Assembly: GCA_965225625.1 (NCBI GenBank)
Contig: CBDDBH010000030.1
Span: forward strand, 248,001-312,000
Direction: 5' to 3'
Origin: CBDDBH01 sp965225625
Lineage (GTDB): Bacteria > Pseudomonadota > Gammaproteobacteria > JADZEE01
DNA: 64,000 bases
In this document: positions 18,033 through 26,979 of the stretch, one piece after another
Layout: each line of letters begins with the position of its first letter
Position numbering within the stretch: position 1 is the first letter of the stretch
The notes under the pieces: model-generated
Databases searched by the model: none
What the model was told of the DNA's origin: nothing
Seen by the model: the letters and a program-made list of their open reading frames with translations, nothing else
Program-made: the position numbers and the translations under genes

Positions 18033-18045
18033 TCAGGCCAATCCT

Positions 18046-18534
18046 ATGCAAGCATTAAAGAACTACCTGGGCAGTCTTTTTCTGTTTGAACTGATCCGCG
18101 GCTTACGCCTGACGGGACGTAAGCTTTTCGATAGCAAAATCACCGTTCAGTATCCGGAGGAAAAAACTCCGCAGTCAGCTCGCTTTCGCGGTCTGCATGC
18201 GCTGCGCCGCTACCCTAATGGCGAGGAACGCTGCATTGCCTGCAAGCTGTGCGAGGCGGTTTGTCCCGCCGTTGCCATTACGATTGAATCTGAGCAGCGC
18301 GATGATGGCACGCGACGCACGACCCTCTACGACATCGATTTAGCCAAATGCATTTTCTGCGGATTCTGCGAAGAGTCCTGTCCGGTGGATGCCATCGTCG
18401 AAACCAGGCATTTCGAATACCACGGTGAGCAGCGCAGCGATTTATTGATGACCAAGGAAAAATTGCTGGCCGTCGGTGACCGCCTGGAAGCGCAAATCGC
18501 TGCCGACCGGGCAGAGGACGCCGCATACCGCTGA
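18046..18534 (+). CDS. nuoI: NADH-quinone oxidoreductase subunit I (two 4Fe-4S)
   Basis: The 23-kDa ferredoxin-like subunit has 162 residues from the ATG at 18046 (MQALKNYLGSLFLFEL), the usual length. A TTG at 18025 would overlap nuoH and adds an atypical leader. Clusters N6a and N6b are held by CIACKLCEAVCPAVAI and CIFCGFCEESCPVDAI. An N-terminal amphipathic helix docks it to the membrane arm. The stop overlaps the nuoJ start (TGATG). Confidence 0.95.
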   Translation: MQALKNYLGSLFLFELIRGLRLTGRKLFDSKITVQYPEEKTPQSARFRGLHALRRYPNGEERCIACKLCEAVCPAVAITIESEQRDDGTRRTTLYDIDLAKCIFCGFCEESCPVDAIVETRHFEYHGEQRSDLLMTKEKLLAVGDRLEAQIAADRAEDAAYR

Positions 18535-19127
18535 TGTACGAACAAATTATCTTCTACGTCTTCGCGACACTGCTCGTTTTTGCCGCCAGCATGGTCATCA
18601 CGGTTCGCAACCCCGTGCATGCGGCGTTGTTTCTGGTCATGGCGTTTTTCTGCAGTGCGGCGTTGTGGCTGTTGTTGGAAGCCGAGTTCCTCGCCATCGT
18701 CTTAGTGTTGGTTTATGTCGGCGCGGTTATGGTGTTGTTCCTGTTCGTGGTCATGATGTTGGATATTAACCTTGCGCCTCTGCGCGAGGGATTTACTCGT
18801 TATCTCCCGGTTGGTGGTGCGGTGGCCTTGGTCATGATGGCTGCGATGGCCGCCATGGTGGGTCCGGCGAATTTCAGTCTCGATGCCATGCCGGCGCCGC
18901 AAGCGCGTGGCGCCGAACACAGTAATACTGCCGAGATTGGGCGGGTCTTGTATACCGATTATGTCTATCAGTTTGAGTTGGCGGCAGTGATTTTACTGGT
19001 CGCCATCATTGCTGCTATTGCATTGACCTTGCGGGTATCGCGTCAGACCAAAACGCAGAGACCGGAACAGCAAGTGGCCGTAAGACGCCAAGATCGTGTG
19101 CGGCTGGTTAAGCTCGACTCGGAGTAA
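18534..19127 (+). CDS. nuoJ: NADH-quinone oxidoreductase subunit J
   Basis: This 197-residue membrane subunit (ND6 type) has five helices. The conserved third-helix motif LVYVGAVMVLFLFVVMMLD (pi-bulge region) is intact. The C-terminus is extended and basic (KTQRPEQQVAVRRQDRVRL). The start overlaps the nuoI stop. Confidence 0.94.
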   Translation: MYEQIIFYVFATLLVFAASMVITVRNPVHAALFLVMAFFCSAALWLLLEAEFLAIVLVLVYVGAVMVLFLFVVMMLDINLAPLREGFTRYLPVGGAVALVMMAAMAAMVGPANFSLDAMPAPQARGAEHSNTAEIGRVLYTDYVYQFELAAVILLVAIIAAIALTLRVSRQTKTQRPEQQVAVRRQDRVRLVKLDSE

Positions 19128-19135
19128 CGGTCGCG

Positions 19136-19441
19136 ATGCTCGCCCTTTCTGATTATCTGGTTCTTGGCGCGATATTGTTCTGCCTCAGCGTCGCCGGAAT
19201 ATTCCTGAATCGCAAAAACGTCATCATTTTGCTCATGTGTATTGAGTTGATGTTGCTCGCCGTGAATATGAACTTTATTGCGTTCTCGCATTATCTGGGA
19301 GACATCACTGGCCAGATATTCGTATTCTTTATTCTCACAGTAGCCGCAGCGGAATCCGCAATTGGCCTGGCCATATTGGTCGTGTTGTTCAGGAATCGCA
19401 GCACAATCAACGTCGAAGATCTCGACACCATGCACGGCTAG
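19136..19441 (+). CDS. nuoK: NADH-quinone oxidoreductase subunit K
   Basis: This 101-residue subunit (ND4L type) has three transmembrane helices. The buried Glu residues used for proton transfer are seen in MCIELMLLAVNMNF and in AAAESAIGLAILV. Length is exactly that of the family. It lies 8 bp after nuoJ and 5 bp before nuoL. Confidence 0.95.
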   Translation: MLALSDYLVLGAILFCLSVAGIFLNRKNVIILLMCIELMLLAVNMNFIAFSHYLGDITGQIFVFFILTVAAAESAIGLAILVVLFRNRSTINVEDLDTMHG

Positions 19442-19446
19442 CCCGC

Positions 19447-21423
19447 ATGACAATGGACTGTGTTTATCTCGCTATCGTTTTGCTGCCGCTGGGCGCGGCA
19501 ATTGTTGCCGGCATGTTTGGCGGTGTCATTGGTCGAAGTGCAGCACACACGGTAACCATCGCCGCGGTAGGACTGTCGTTTCTACTGTCCTTGCTGCCGT
19601 TCAAACAAATCGTGCTGGACGGCGCCGCTCCTTATCACGAAACTCTTTACGTTTGGTTGGTGAGCGACGGCGTAACCTTCAGTATTGGTTTCCTTGTCGA
19701 TCAGTTGTCAGCAACCATGATGCTGGTTGTCAGCTTCGTCTCGTGGATGGTACATATTTATACCATCGGTTACATGCGCGACGATCCCGGCTACCAACGT
19801 TTTTTCAGTTATATCTCCTTATTCACCTTTGCCATGCTGATGCTGGTAATGGCAGACAACTTCCTGCAGTTGTTTTTCGGCTGGGAAGCCGTCGGCTTGG
19901 TGTCTTATTTGCTGATTGGCTTCTGGTACAAGCGCCCCTCGGCCATCCACGCCAACCTTAAGGCGTTTTTGGTCAATCGAGTGGGGGACTTCGGTTTCCT
20001 GCTGGGTATCGCCGCCATTCTCGCTTACGCGGGTAGCCTCGACTACGCGCAGGTGTTCGCGCAGGCGCCGGCGCTGAGCGGCCGCTCGATTGTCATTTGG
20101 CAGGCGCAGGAATGGTCGCTGTTATCGCTCATATGCATTCTTTTGTTCATCGGTGCGATGGGTAAATCGGCACAGGTCCCGCTGCATGTGTGGCTGCCCG
20201 ATTCCATGGAGGGGCCTACGCCGATATCGGCTCTGATCCATGCGGCAACCATGGTGACCGCCGGGATATTCATGGTCGCGCGCATGTCGCCGCTATTCGA
20301 ACTTTCGGAAACCGCACTGAGTGTGGTGTTGGTAATAGGTGCGATCACTGCATTCTTCATGGGCCTGCTTGGGCTGGTGCAAAACGATATTAAGCGGGTG
20401 GTCGCGTATTCGACGCTGTCGCAACTCGGCTACATGACGGTGGCCTTGGGTGCGTCTGCATATACAGTGGCGATATTTCATTTGGTCACGCACGCGTTTT
20501 TCAAAGCCTTGTTATTTCTGGCTGCGGGTTCGGTCATCATCGCGCTGCATCACGAGCAGGACATGCGCAAGATGGGTGGCTTGCACCGCTACATGCGTGT
20601 TACCTGGTTTACGGCACTGATTGGCTCGCTGGCATTAATCGGTTTCCCGGGTACTGCCGGCTTCTTTTCCAAGGACGCTATTATCGAAGCAGTGCATGCA
20701 TCGACGCTGCCCGGCGCGGATCTGGCGTACTACGCAGTGCTTTCCGGGGTATTTGTCACAGCGTTGTACACCTTTCGTATGTTTTTCATGACTTTCCACG
20801 GCGCTGAACGCATGTCGGCCGATGCCAAGGCGCATGTGCATGAATCGCCGGCGGTCATGTGGCTACCGTTGGTACTGCTGGCGATTCCATCACTGGTGAT
20901 TGGCGCTATAGGCGTCGGACCGATGGTGTTCGGAGATTACTTCGGAGATTCGATCTATGTGTCGGCAGGACACGACGTGCTCACCGAGATGCGCAGCCAC
21001 TTTCACGGCGCCGGCGCGATGATCGTGCATGGCCTGACTGCGTTGCCAACCTTGCTGGCTTTGGCGGGCGTGGCAACGGCATGGGTGTTTTATCTGTGGC
21101 GACCCGAACTGCCGAAGATCATCAGCGCACGATTTGGCATGTTGCATCGTGTTTTACTCAACAAATATGGTTTCGACGCGTTCAATGAGCATGTAATTGT
21201 CGGCGGAGCTCGCGGTGTGGGCCACGGTTTGTGGCGAGTCGGCGATGAACTGCTTATCGACGGATTGTTGGTCAACGGCAGCGCGCGTACGGTGGGTTGG
21301 GCGGCGGGTATTGTCCGTCGTTTGCAGTCAGGCTACCTCTATCACTACGCATTCGCCATGATTCTGGGCTTGCTCGGGCTACTCGGCTATTTCGTTCACG
21401 GCAGCTGGTTTGGCCTGAATTAA
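19447..21423 (+). CDS. nuoL: NADH-quinone oxidoreductase subunit L
   Basis: This 658-residue antiporter-like subunit at the far end of the membrane arm (ND5 type) has about 16 helices. Proton-path residues are recognisable in FFGWEAVGLVSYLLIGFW (Glu), MGKSAQVPLHVWLPDSMEGP (Lys), and THAFFKALLFL (Lys). The long lateral helix and last helix make up the C-terminal 120 residues. The stop TAA overlaps the nuoM ATG. Confidence 0.96.
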   Translation: MTMDCVYLAIVLLPLGAAIVAGMFGGVIGRSAAHTVTIAAVGLSFLLSLLPFKQIVLDGAAPYHETLYVWLVSDGVTFSIGFLVDQLSATMMLVVSFVSWMVHIYTIGYMRDDPGYQRFFSYISLFTFAMLMLVMADNFLQLFFGWEAVGLVSYLLIGFWYKRPSAIHANLKAFLVNRVGDFGFLLGIAAILAYAGSLDYAQVFAQAPALSGRSIVIWQAQEWSLLSLICILLFIGAMGKSAQVPLHVWLPDSMEGPTPISALIHAATMVTAGIFMVARMSPLFELSETALSVVLVIGAITAFFMGLLGLVQNDIKRVVAYSTLSQLGYMTVALGASAYTVAIFHLVTHAFFKALLFLAAGSVIIALHHEQDMRKMGGLHRYMRVTWFTALIGSLALIGFPGTAGFFSKDAIIEAVHASTLPGADLAYYAVLSGVFVTALYTFRMFFMTFHGAERMSADAKAHVHESPAVMWLPLVLLAIPSLVIGAIGVGPMVFGDYFGDSIYVSAGHDVLTEMRSHFHGAGAMIVHGLTALPTLLALAGVATAWVFYLWRPELPKIISARFGMLHRVLLNKYGFDAFNEHVIVGGARGVGHGLWRVGDELLIDGLLVNGSARTVGWAAGIVRRLQSGYLYHYAFAMILGLLGLLGYFVHGSWFGLN

Positions 21424-22955
21424 TGACCGCAAACGTGATTAACCAGTTGCCGATGCTGAGCCTGACGATATGGCTGCCGATATTTGGTGGCCTGTGGCTG
21501 TTGGCGATAGCCGGCCGCGCCGGCGACGGTGTAATCAAGAGCCACACATTGCTCATCAGTATTGTCACGTTCACGCTGTCGATGGCTTTGTATACCGGAT
21601 TCGACACGACCACCGCGCAGATGCAATTCGCGGAAGTGCGCGCATGGATCCGCCCATTCGATATTTATTATCGATTAGGCATCGATGGCATTTCCTTACC
21701 ATTGATCCTGCTTACTACGTTTACGACGGTTCTGGTCGTGCTTGCCGGCTGGCAGGTAATTCAGACTCGACTGGCACAATACATGGCGGCCTTTCTCATT
21801 CTGGAAGGGCTGATGATCGGGGTGTTCAGTGCGATGGACGCGGCACTGTTCTACGTATTTTGGGAAGCCATGCTAATCCCGATGTTTCTAATCATCGGTG
21901 TCTGGGGTGGCGAACGACGGGTCTACGCCACGATAAAATTCTTTTTGTACACCTTTCTCGGTTCGGTTTTCATGCTCGTGGCTTTGCTCTATCTGTATGC
22001 CCAGGCGAACAGCTTCTCGATACTGACTATGCACAAGACCCCATTGGGTCTGGCGGCGCAGATCTACCTGTTCCTTGCGTTTCTGCTCGCCTTTGCGGTG
22101 AAAGTTCCGATGTGGCCGGTCCACACCTGGCTGCCGGACGCGCACGTTGAGGCGCCGACCGGGGGATCCGTGATCCTTGCGGCCATTATGTTGAAAATGG
22201 GTGGATACGGTTTTCTGCGCTTCAGCCTGCCCATTACCCCTGACGCCAGCCGTGAATTGGACTGGTTGATGATCGCGCTGTCACTTATCGCCATTGTGTA
22301 TATCGGTTTTGTGGCCCTGGTTCAGACCGATATGAAAAAGCTCATTGCTTATTCGTCAATATCTCACATGGGATTTGCAACGCTGGGCTTCTTTATTGTG
22401 TTCCAGATTTTCGCCAATACCGGCGAGCTCAGGGGCGCGGGAACGGGCATGGCTGGCGGACTGGTGCAAATGGTTTCGCACGGTTTCATATCGGCCGCGT
22501 TGTTCTTATGCGTCGGTGTCCTCTACGAGCGTTTGCACACCCGCAATATTGATGGCTACGGCGGGGTCGCCAACACCATGCCGAAATTCGCGGCACTGTT
22601 CATGCTGTTTGCGATGGCGAATTCCGGGCTACCCGCGACATCGGGATTCGTCGGCGAGTTCCTGGTTATCGTCAGTAGTTTTCAGGCCAACTTTTGGATT
22701 GCCTTTTTTGCCGCAACCACAATGGTGTTGGGTGCCGCTTATACATTGTGGATGTATAAAAGGGTGGTGTTTGGAGACGTCGCGAGCGATAAAGTTGCCG
22801 GCCTGGTCGATATCGATCGGCGGGAGCAATTCATACTCACGGCTTTGGCTTTCGTTGTCTTGCTATTCGGCGTCTGGCCGGCTCCTTTACTGGAGATAGT
22901 GCATCCGAGTATCGATCAATTAGTACAGCACGTTACCCAGTCGAAAATTCCCTGA
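21423..22955 (+). CDS. nuoM: NADH-quinone oxidoreductase subunit M
   Basis: This antiporter-like subunit (ND4 type) has 510 residues from the ATG at 21423, which shares a base with the nuoL stop. In-frame starts further upstream lie inside nuoL. Key residues are Glu in FYVFWEAMLIPMFLIIGVWG and Lys in LLAFAVKVPMWPVHTWLPD, plus SHMGFATLGFF. Fourteen or so hydrophobic helices are seen. Confidence 0.96.
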   Translation: MTANVINQLPMLSLTIWLPIFGGLWLLAIAGRAGDGVIKSHTLLISIVTFTLSMALYTGFDTTTAQMQFAEVRAWIRPFDIYYRLGIDGISLPLILLTTFTTVLVVLAGWQVIQTRLAQYMAAFLILEGLMIGVFSAMDAALFYVFWEAMLIPMFLIIGVWGGERRVYATIKFFLYTFLGSVFMLVALLYLYAQANSFSILTMHKTPLGLAAQIYLFLAFLLAFAVKVPMWPVHTWLPDAHVEAPTGGSVILAAIMLKMGGYGFLRFSLPITPDASRELDWLMIALSLIAIVYIGFVALVQTDMKKLIAYSSISHMGFATLGFFIVFQIFANTGELRGAGTGMAGGLVQMVSHGFISAALFLCVGVLYERLHTRNIDGYGGVANTMPKFAALFMLFAMANSGLPATSGFVGEFLVIVSSFQANFWIAFFAATTMVLGAAYTLWMYKRVVFGDVASDKVAGLVDIDRREQFILTALAFVVLLFGVWPAPLLEIVHPSIDQLVQHVTQSKIP

Positions 22956-22956
22956 G

Positions 22957-24372
22957 ATGGATGGTTTTTCAATAATCGCTGCTGAGACATTCGTGCTGGT
23001 GATGGCGTGTGTCATCCTTATTGTCGACGTATTCGTTGCCGATCGAACTCATCGCGCTACCTACTGGCTGGCCCAATTGACACTGCTGGGGGCGTTGTTG
23101 TTGGTCACGCTAACGTTCAAGCAGACACCCGTTTTAGCCTTAAACGCGACCGTTGTCAGCGATGCAATGGGCGGTGTCTTGAAATCCGTGATGTTGTTGA
23201 TAGTGTTGCTTGCCTTCGTCTATGTTCGCGACTATTTGCTCATACGCAACAGGATGAACGGCGAATTTTTCGTTTTGGGCTTGTTTGCGGTGCTGGGCAT
23301 GATGGTGCTGACGTCGGCGCACAGCCTGCTGACGCTATATCTGGGTTTGGAACTTCTGTCTTTGTCTTTGTATTCATTAGTTGCGATGGAGCGCGATTCT
23401 CCCGTCAGCTCCGAAGCGGCGATGAAATATTTTGTGCTCGGAGCCTTGGCATCAGGCATGTTGCTGTATGGCATTTCAATACTTTACGGCATGACCGGCT
23501 CCCTCGATCTTGGCGAGATCGCGGCGACGGTGCAAACCGATGCTAATGCCCTGGTCACTTTTGGGCTGGTGTTCGTCATCGTCGGGGTTGCGTTCAAGCT
23601 CGGCGTGGTGCCGTTTCACATGTGGATCCCAGACGTCTACCACGGAGCTACCACGGCCGCGACCCTGTTCATTGCGACGGCCCCTAAGCTCGCAGCATTC
23701 GCATTGGCGATGCGCCTGCTGGTAGACGCGCTCGGTCCGTTGGCCCACGACTGGCAGGCGATGTTGATAGTGCTGGCAGTGTTATCCATGGCGATGGGTA
23801 ATCTGGTAGCGATTGCACAGCAGAATATCAAGCGCATGCTCGCTTATTCGGCGATCGCGCACATGGGCTTCATGTTGCTCGGCTTGATTGCCGGTGGCCA
23901 GGACGGCTACGCCGGTGCCATGTTCTACGTCATCGTTTACGCACTGATGAGCGCAGGTGCTTTCGGTATGGTGATGCTTTTGGGCAACGGTGGTTTTGAG
24001 TCTGATGAGATAGCTGATTTCGGCGGTTTGAGTGAACGCAGCCCGTGGTTTGCGTTGGTGATGCTCTGCTTGATGTTCTCCATGGCCGGTGTCCCGCCGT
24101 TCGCCGGGTTTTGGGCAAAATGGTTTGTGCTGAAAGAACTCGTAGCGGGTGGTTTGCTGTGGCTGGCGGTTTTGGCTGTGATTTTTTCCATCATTGGCGC
24201 CTATTATTATCTTCGTATAGTGCGTCTGATGTTCTTTGAAAAGGCGACCGTCAGCCATGCGATAACTATTGGCAGCAATACAAAATTCGCGCTGTCTGTT
24301 AACGGTATCGCCGTATTTGCTCTCGGTATTTTTCCTGGACTGCTAATGACGCTTTGTGTCGCGGCCCTATAG
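22957..24372 (+). CDS. nuoN: NADH-quinone oxidoreductase subunit N
   Basis: This antiporter-like subunit (ND2 type) has 471 residues. It shows Glu in LTLYLGLELLSLSLYSL, Lys in GVAFKLGVVPFHMWIPDVY, and AYSAIAHMGFMLLG. It starts one base after the nuoM stop. The N-terminus precedes the family's first helix directly, so the start is well supported. It is the last canonical gene of the operon. Confidence 0.96.
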   Translation: MDGFSIIAAETFVLVMACVILIVDVFVADRTHRATYWLAQLTLLGALLLVTLTFKQTPVLALNATVVSDAMGGVLKSVMLLIVLLAFVYVRDYLLIRNRMNGEFFVLGLFAVLGMMVLTSAHSLLTLYLGLELLSLSLYSLVAMERDSPVSSEAAMKYFVLGALASGMLLYGISILYGMTGSLDLGEIAATVQTDANALVTFGLVFVIVGVAFKLGVVPFHMWIPDVYHGATTAATLFIATAPKLAAFALAMRLLVDALGPLAHDWQAMLIVLAVLSMAMGNLVAIAQQNIKRMLAYSAIAHMGFMLLGLIAGGQDGYAGAMFYVIVYALMSAGAFGMVMLLGNGGFESDEIADFGGLSERSPWFALVMLCLMFSMAGVPPFAGFWAKWFVLKELVAGGLLWLAVLAVIFSIIGAYYYLRIVRLMFFEKATVSHAITIGSNTKFALSVNGIAVFALGIFPGLLMTLCVAAL

Positions 24373-24383
24373 GGTCCGCAGCA

Positions 24384-24686
24384 ATGTCAGTTACCGTTTG
24401 GATTTTAATCGGTAGCGCAGTTGTGGCCGCCAATCTACCGTGGCTGAGCGATCGCATATTGTTCGTGATTGCGATACCTAGTAAACCGTTTTGGGTCCGC
24501 CTGCTGGAGTGGCTGCTGCTTTATTTTGTCGTCGGACTGTTGGCGCTAGGTCTGGAGACGAAAATCATGGGCGAGGTCTACACCCAGGATTGGGAGTTTT
24601 ATACCGTGACCTTGTTCCTGTTTTTAGTATTTGCGTTGCCTGGGTTTATTTACCGTTTTGAATTCAAGCGGCATTTTCGTCGCTGA
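24384..24686 (+). CDS. DUF2818 membrane protein linked to complex I
   Basis: This 100-residue protein starts MSVTVWILIG at 24384, 11 bp after nuoN. It shows an N-terminal helix, the segment NLPWLSDRILFVIAIPSKPFWVR (split here as a loop and helix), and two further helices ending FALPGFIYRFEFKRHF. This pattern and its place after nuoN match DUF2818, found behind nuoN in many beta- and gammaproteobacteria. Its function is unknown; a role in complex I assembly or stability is an inference from position only. Confidence 0.85.
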   Translation: MSVTVWILIGSAVVAANLPWLSDRILFVIAIPSKPFWVRLLEWLLLYFVVGLLALGLETKIMGEVYTQDWEFYTVTLFLFLVFALPGFIYRFEFKRHFRR

Positions 24687-24715
24687 TCGTTACCCCGCCT
24701 CGTCGTAGCAGCGCG

Positions 24716-25591
24716 TTAGCGAGAAGTTAGTCCAGATGCTGTGCCAAGTGGCTGGCCAACCTCGAGCGGGCTGCCGGCCTGAAGCTGTTCTGACCATTGC
24801 ATACACTTGGGCGGAAACAACACGATCACGGTTGAGCCCATATTGAAATGGCCGAGTTCGGCGCCGCATTCAACACTCAGTGATGGTGTTTGCTCCGCGT
24901 AATCCCATTGACGAATTTCGCCGGGCCTGTTTGCTTGAACCGTGCCGGTCCACACCGTACTCATAGTGCCGACGAAAAGTGCACCGACTAAAATGACGGC
25001 CATTGAGCCGAGCACTGTTTCAAAAAACACTATTACGCGTTCGTTGCGTGCATACAGGCTGTTCACTATGCGCGCGGTACGCGCATTGACTGAAAACAGG
25101 CTGCCGGGTACATAAATAATCTGTTGTAAGGTGCCCGCGAACGGCATGTGAATACGGTGATAATCGCGTGGGGCAAGATACAAGGTAGCATACGACCCAT
25201 TTGTGAAGCGGTTAGTCAGCGGCTCCTTATCCGCTAGCAGCGCCGAGAGGCTGAAGGTGCGACCCTTGGCTTGAATTAACTGTTCGCCATCAATGGTACC
25301 TATTTCGCTGACCGTCCCGTCGACCGGTGCAACAATGATACTGGGATCGTTCGGCCAGCTGCGTGCATCCGTCTTTAACGCGCGCGTAAAAAAGTGATTA
25401 AACGACGCATAAGATTCCGGCGATGCGGATTCGGCAATACTGAGGTCGACCCGGTAGTGGTTTACGAACCACCGGATCAACGCATTCTTCCAGCGCCTGC
25501 CGTGGTTATGTGTGGCCGCACGGACCAGGGCTGAAAGCAGACGTTGAGGGATTAGGTATTGCGGTAGAGTCAGCAGCCAGTCAATGGTCAT
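24716..25591 (-). CDS. psd: Phosphatidylserine decarboxylase proenzyme
   Basis: The 291-residue proenzyme starts MTIDWLLTLPQYLIP at 25591. It makes phosphatidylethanolamine from phosphatidylserine at the inner membrane. It cleaves itself to give a pyruvoyl group: the site is seen as HFNMGSTVIVLF with Ser253, a Met replacing the common Leu of the LGST motif. APVDGTVSEIG and YHRIHMPFAG are other conserved segments, including the His of the catalytic triad. The start overlaps the end of the PCu(A)C gene by 11 bp, so the three minus-strand genes form an operon. Confidence 0.93.
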   Translation of the reverse strand: MTIDWLLTLPQYLIPQRLLSALVRAATHNHGRRWKNALIRWFVNHYRVDLSIAESASPESYASFNHFFTRALKTDARSWPNDPSIIVAPVDGTVSEIGTIDGEQLIQAKGRTFSLSALLADKEPLTNRFTNGSYATLYLAPRDYHRIHMPFAGTLQQIIYVPGSLFSVNARTARIVNSLYARNERVIVFFETVLGSMAVILVGALFVGTMSTVWTGTVQANRPGEIRQWDYAEQTPSLSVECGAELGHFNMGSTVIVLFPPKCMQWSEQLQAGSPLEVGQPLGTASGLTSR

Positions 25592-26051
25592 GGTTTGCGT
25601 CCCGATGCAACGCCATTCGATCGTCCCGGTGCCAGACTTTCGCCTGGAACGGTAGAACACTGTCGTCGGCGAGCAAAAATTCCAGGGCGACAATCTGGCC
25701 TGCGCGGAACTCTCCCGGGTTTGCTTTCAGCATCAAATGATAGCCCCCTGGCGCGAATTCGATGCTGGCACCCGGTGCCACAGTGAGCCCGTCGACGCTG
25801 GACATTCGCGCAACGCCATTAACTTCGCTGGTTTGATGAATTACCGCGGCGCGCCCACTCGCGTGACGCGCTGTTAAAAGGCGCCGCGGGTGATTACCGA
25901 GATTCTTGATGCTCAGGTAGACGGCGATAAACGGGGACGTGGGTGGACCTTCGGGGATCCATGCGTCGGTTACCGTGACCGTGCTGTGATTATCGGCAAA
26001 AGAGCACGCACACAACCCAATCAGTACCAGCCCTCGTATTGCACGCGTCAT
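25581..26051 (-). CDS. PCu(A)C-type periplasmic copper chaperone
   Basis: This 156-residue secreted protein has a signal peptide (MTRAIRGLVLIGLCACSFA); Cys residues at its end could make it a lipoprotein. The DUF461/PCuAC domain carries the copper-site pattern: His in AVIHQTSEVNGVARM with its Met, and the later HLM in APGGYHLMLKAN. Such chaperones deliver Cu(I) to the CuA site of cytochrome oxidase together with SCO proteins, and here a sco gene precedes it with a 4-bp overlap. The C-terminal His cluster (HRDANHDH) may add metal binding. Confidence 0.9.
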   Translation of the reverse strand: MTRAIRGLVLIGLCACSFADNHSTVTVTDAWIPEGPPTSPFIAVYLSIKNLGNHPRRLLTARHASGRAAVIHQTSEVNGVARMSSVDGLTVAPGASIEFAPGGYHLMLKANPGEFRAGQIVALEFLLADDSVLPFQAKVWHRDDRMALHRDANHDH

Positions 26052-26680
26052 GTTCTGCTATCGACGAATTTGCGGATCCTGGCAATGCGTTCAGCAATAT
26101 CGGCTGCCCGGTGCGGTGCGGAAAAAATCCCAACAAGTCGGCGCTGCGGATCAAGCAGCAACACCGCCGACGAATGGTCGACCAGATAGTTGTCGGAACT
26201 GAGATCACCAGTCAAGAAATAGGCGATGCCGAGTTTTCGGGTCAGGCGGGTCATTTCCTGCTCCTCGGCACTAAGTCCTATGAAGCGTTCATTGAAATAA
26301 CCCACATAACTTGCCAATTGTTCGGGCGAGTCGCGTTCGGGATCGACACTCACGAACAGAACTTGGAGGTCGGCGTGCATAGGTGGATCATCAGCGAGCA
26401 ATTCATCGACCTTGCTTAGTACGTTGAGCGTTATCGGGCAAATATCGGGGCAGTGGGTATAGCCAAAAAAGACCAAAGACCACTTGTCCTGCAACCTCTC
26501 AAGACCGAATGGGTTGTTGTGATGGTCGGCGAAGTCAAATGCCTGTATCTGTTGCGGCGGTGGCCACAACAGACCGGGGATCTTAATGGGTTGTGGTGCC
26601 GGCTTTATCGCGAGTAATCCCAACACGACAGTGAGGGTCAAGGTCAGAAAGAATATAATCTGTAGCGCGCGCTTATACAC
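26048..26680 (-). CDS. SCO1/SenC-type copper metallochaperone
   Basis: This 210-residue protein is anchored by one N-terminal helix (about 8-25), with a thioredoxin-like domain outside the membrane. The copper/redox ligands are present: Cys77 and Cys81 in YTHCPDICPITL and His169 in YLVDHSSAVLLLD. SCO proteins load or reduce the CuA centre of cytochrome c oxidase. It is first in the sco - PCuAC - psd operon. The 300 bp upstream (26681-26979) separate it from a divergent kinase gene. Confidence 0.93.
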   Translation of the reverse strand: MYKRALQIIFFLTLTLTVVLGLLAIKPAPQPIKIPGLLWPPPQQIQAFDFADHHNNPFGLERLQDKWSLVFFGYTHCPDICPITLNVLSKVDELLADDPPMHADLQVLFVSVDPERDSPEQLASYVGYFNERFIGLSAEEQEMTRLTRKLGIAYFLTGDLSSDNYLVDHSSAVLLLDPQRRLVGIFSAPHRAADIAERIARIRKFVDSRT

Positions 26681-26979
26681 CCTGGGAATTATAGGCGGTG
26701 CGTGTCCAAGAGTTTAGTCCTGCAGCGAACATGGCAATCGAGTAGCTACGCCACTTCTAAACCATCTAGGTAAAGTGTACTTCGGCACAGCGACGCAGAC
26801 AGTCGGCGGTCCTTGCCGCCGTCGGAATCGATAACTGGCATGCTTTGATCCTGCCGACGGCTCCAACGACAACTAGGCGCTAACCTGACTTTCCTCGACT
26901 ATTAGTTTATTAGCGATTATTCTTCACAATCCAATTTGTTCCTCTCCGCGTTCGTTTCAGGCATACCGAATCGCAACAA
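26681..26979. other. Intergenic region between divergent sco and kinase genes
   Basis: No gene is seen. The region must hold the two divergent promoters. A GC-rich hairpin (CGGCGG - TCCTTG - CCGCCG) lies near 26811-26828, and an AT-rich stretch follows at about 26895-26935. I could not assign promoter boxes with confidence. Confidence 0.4.
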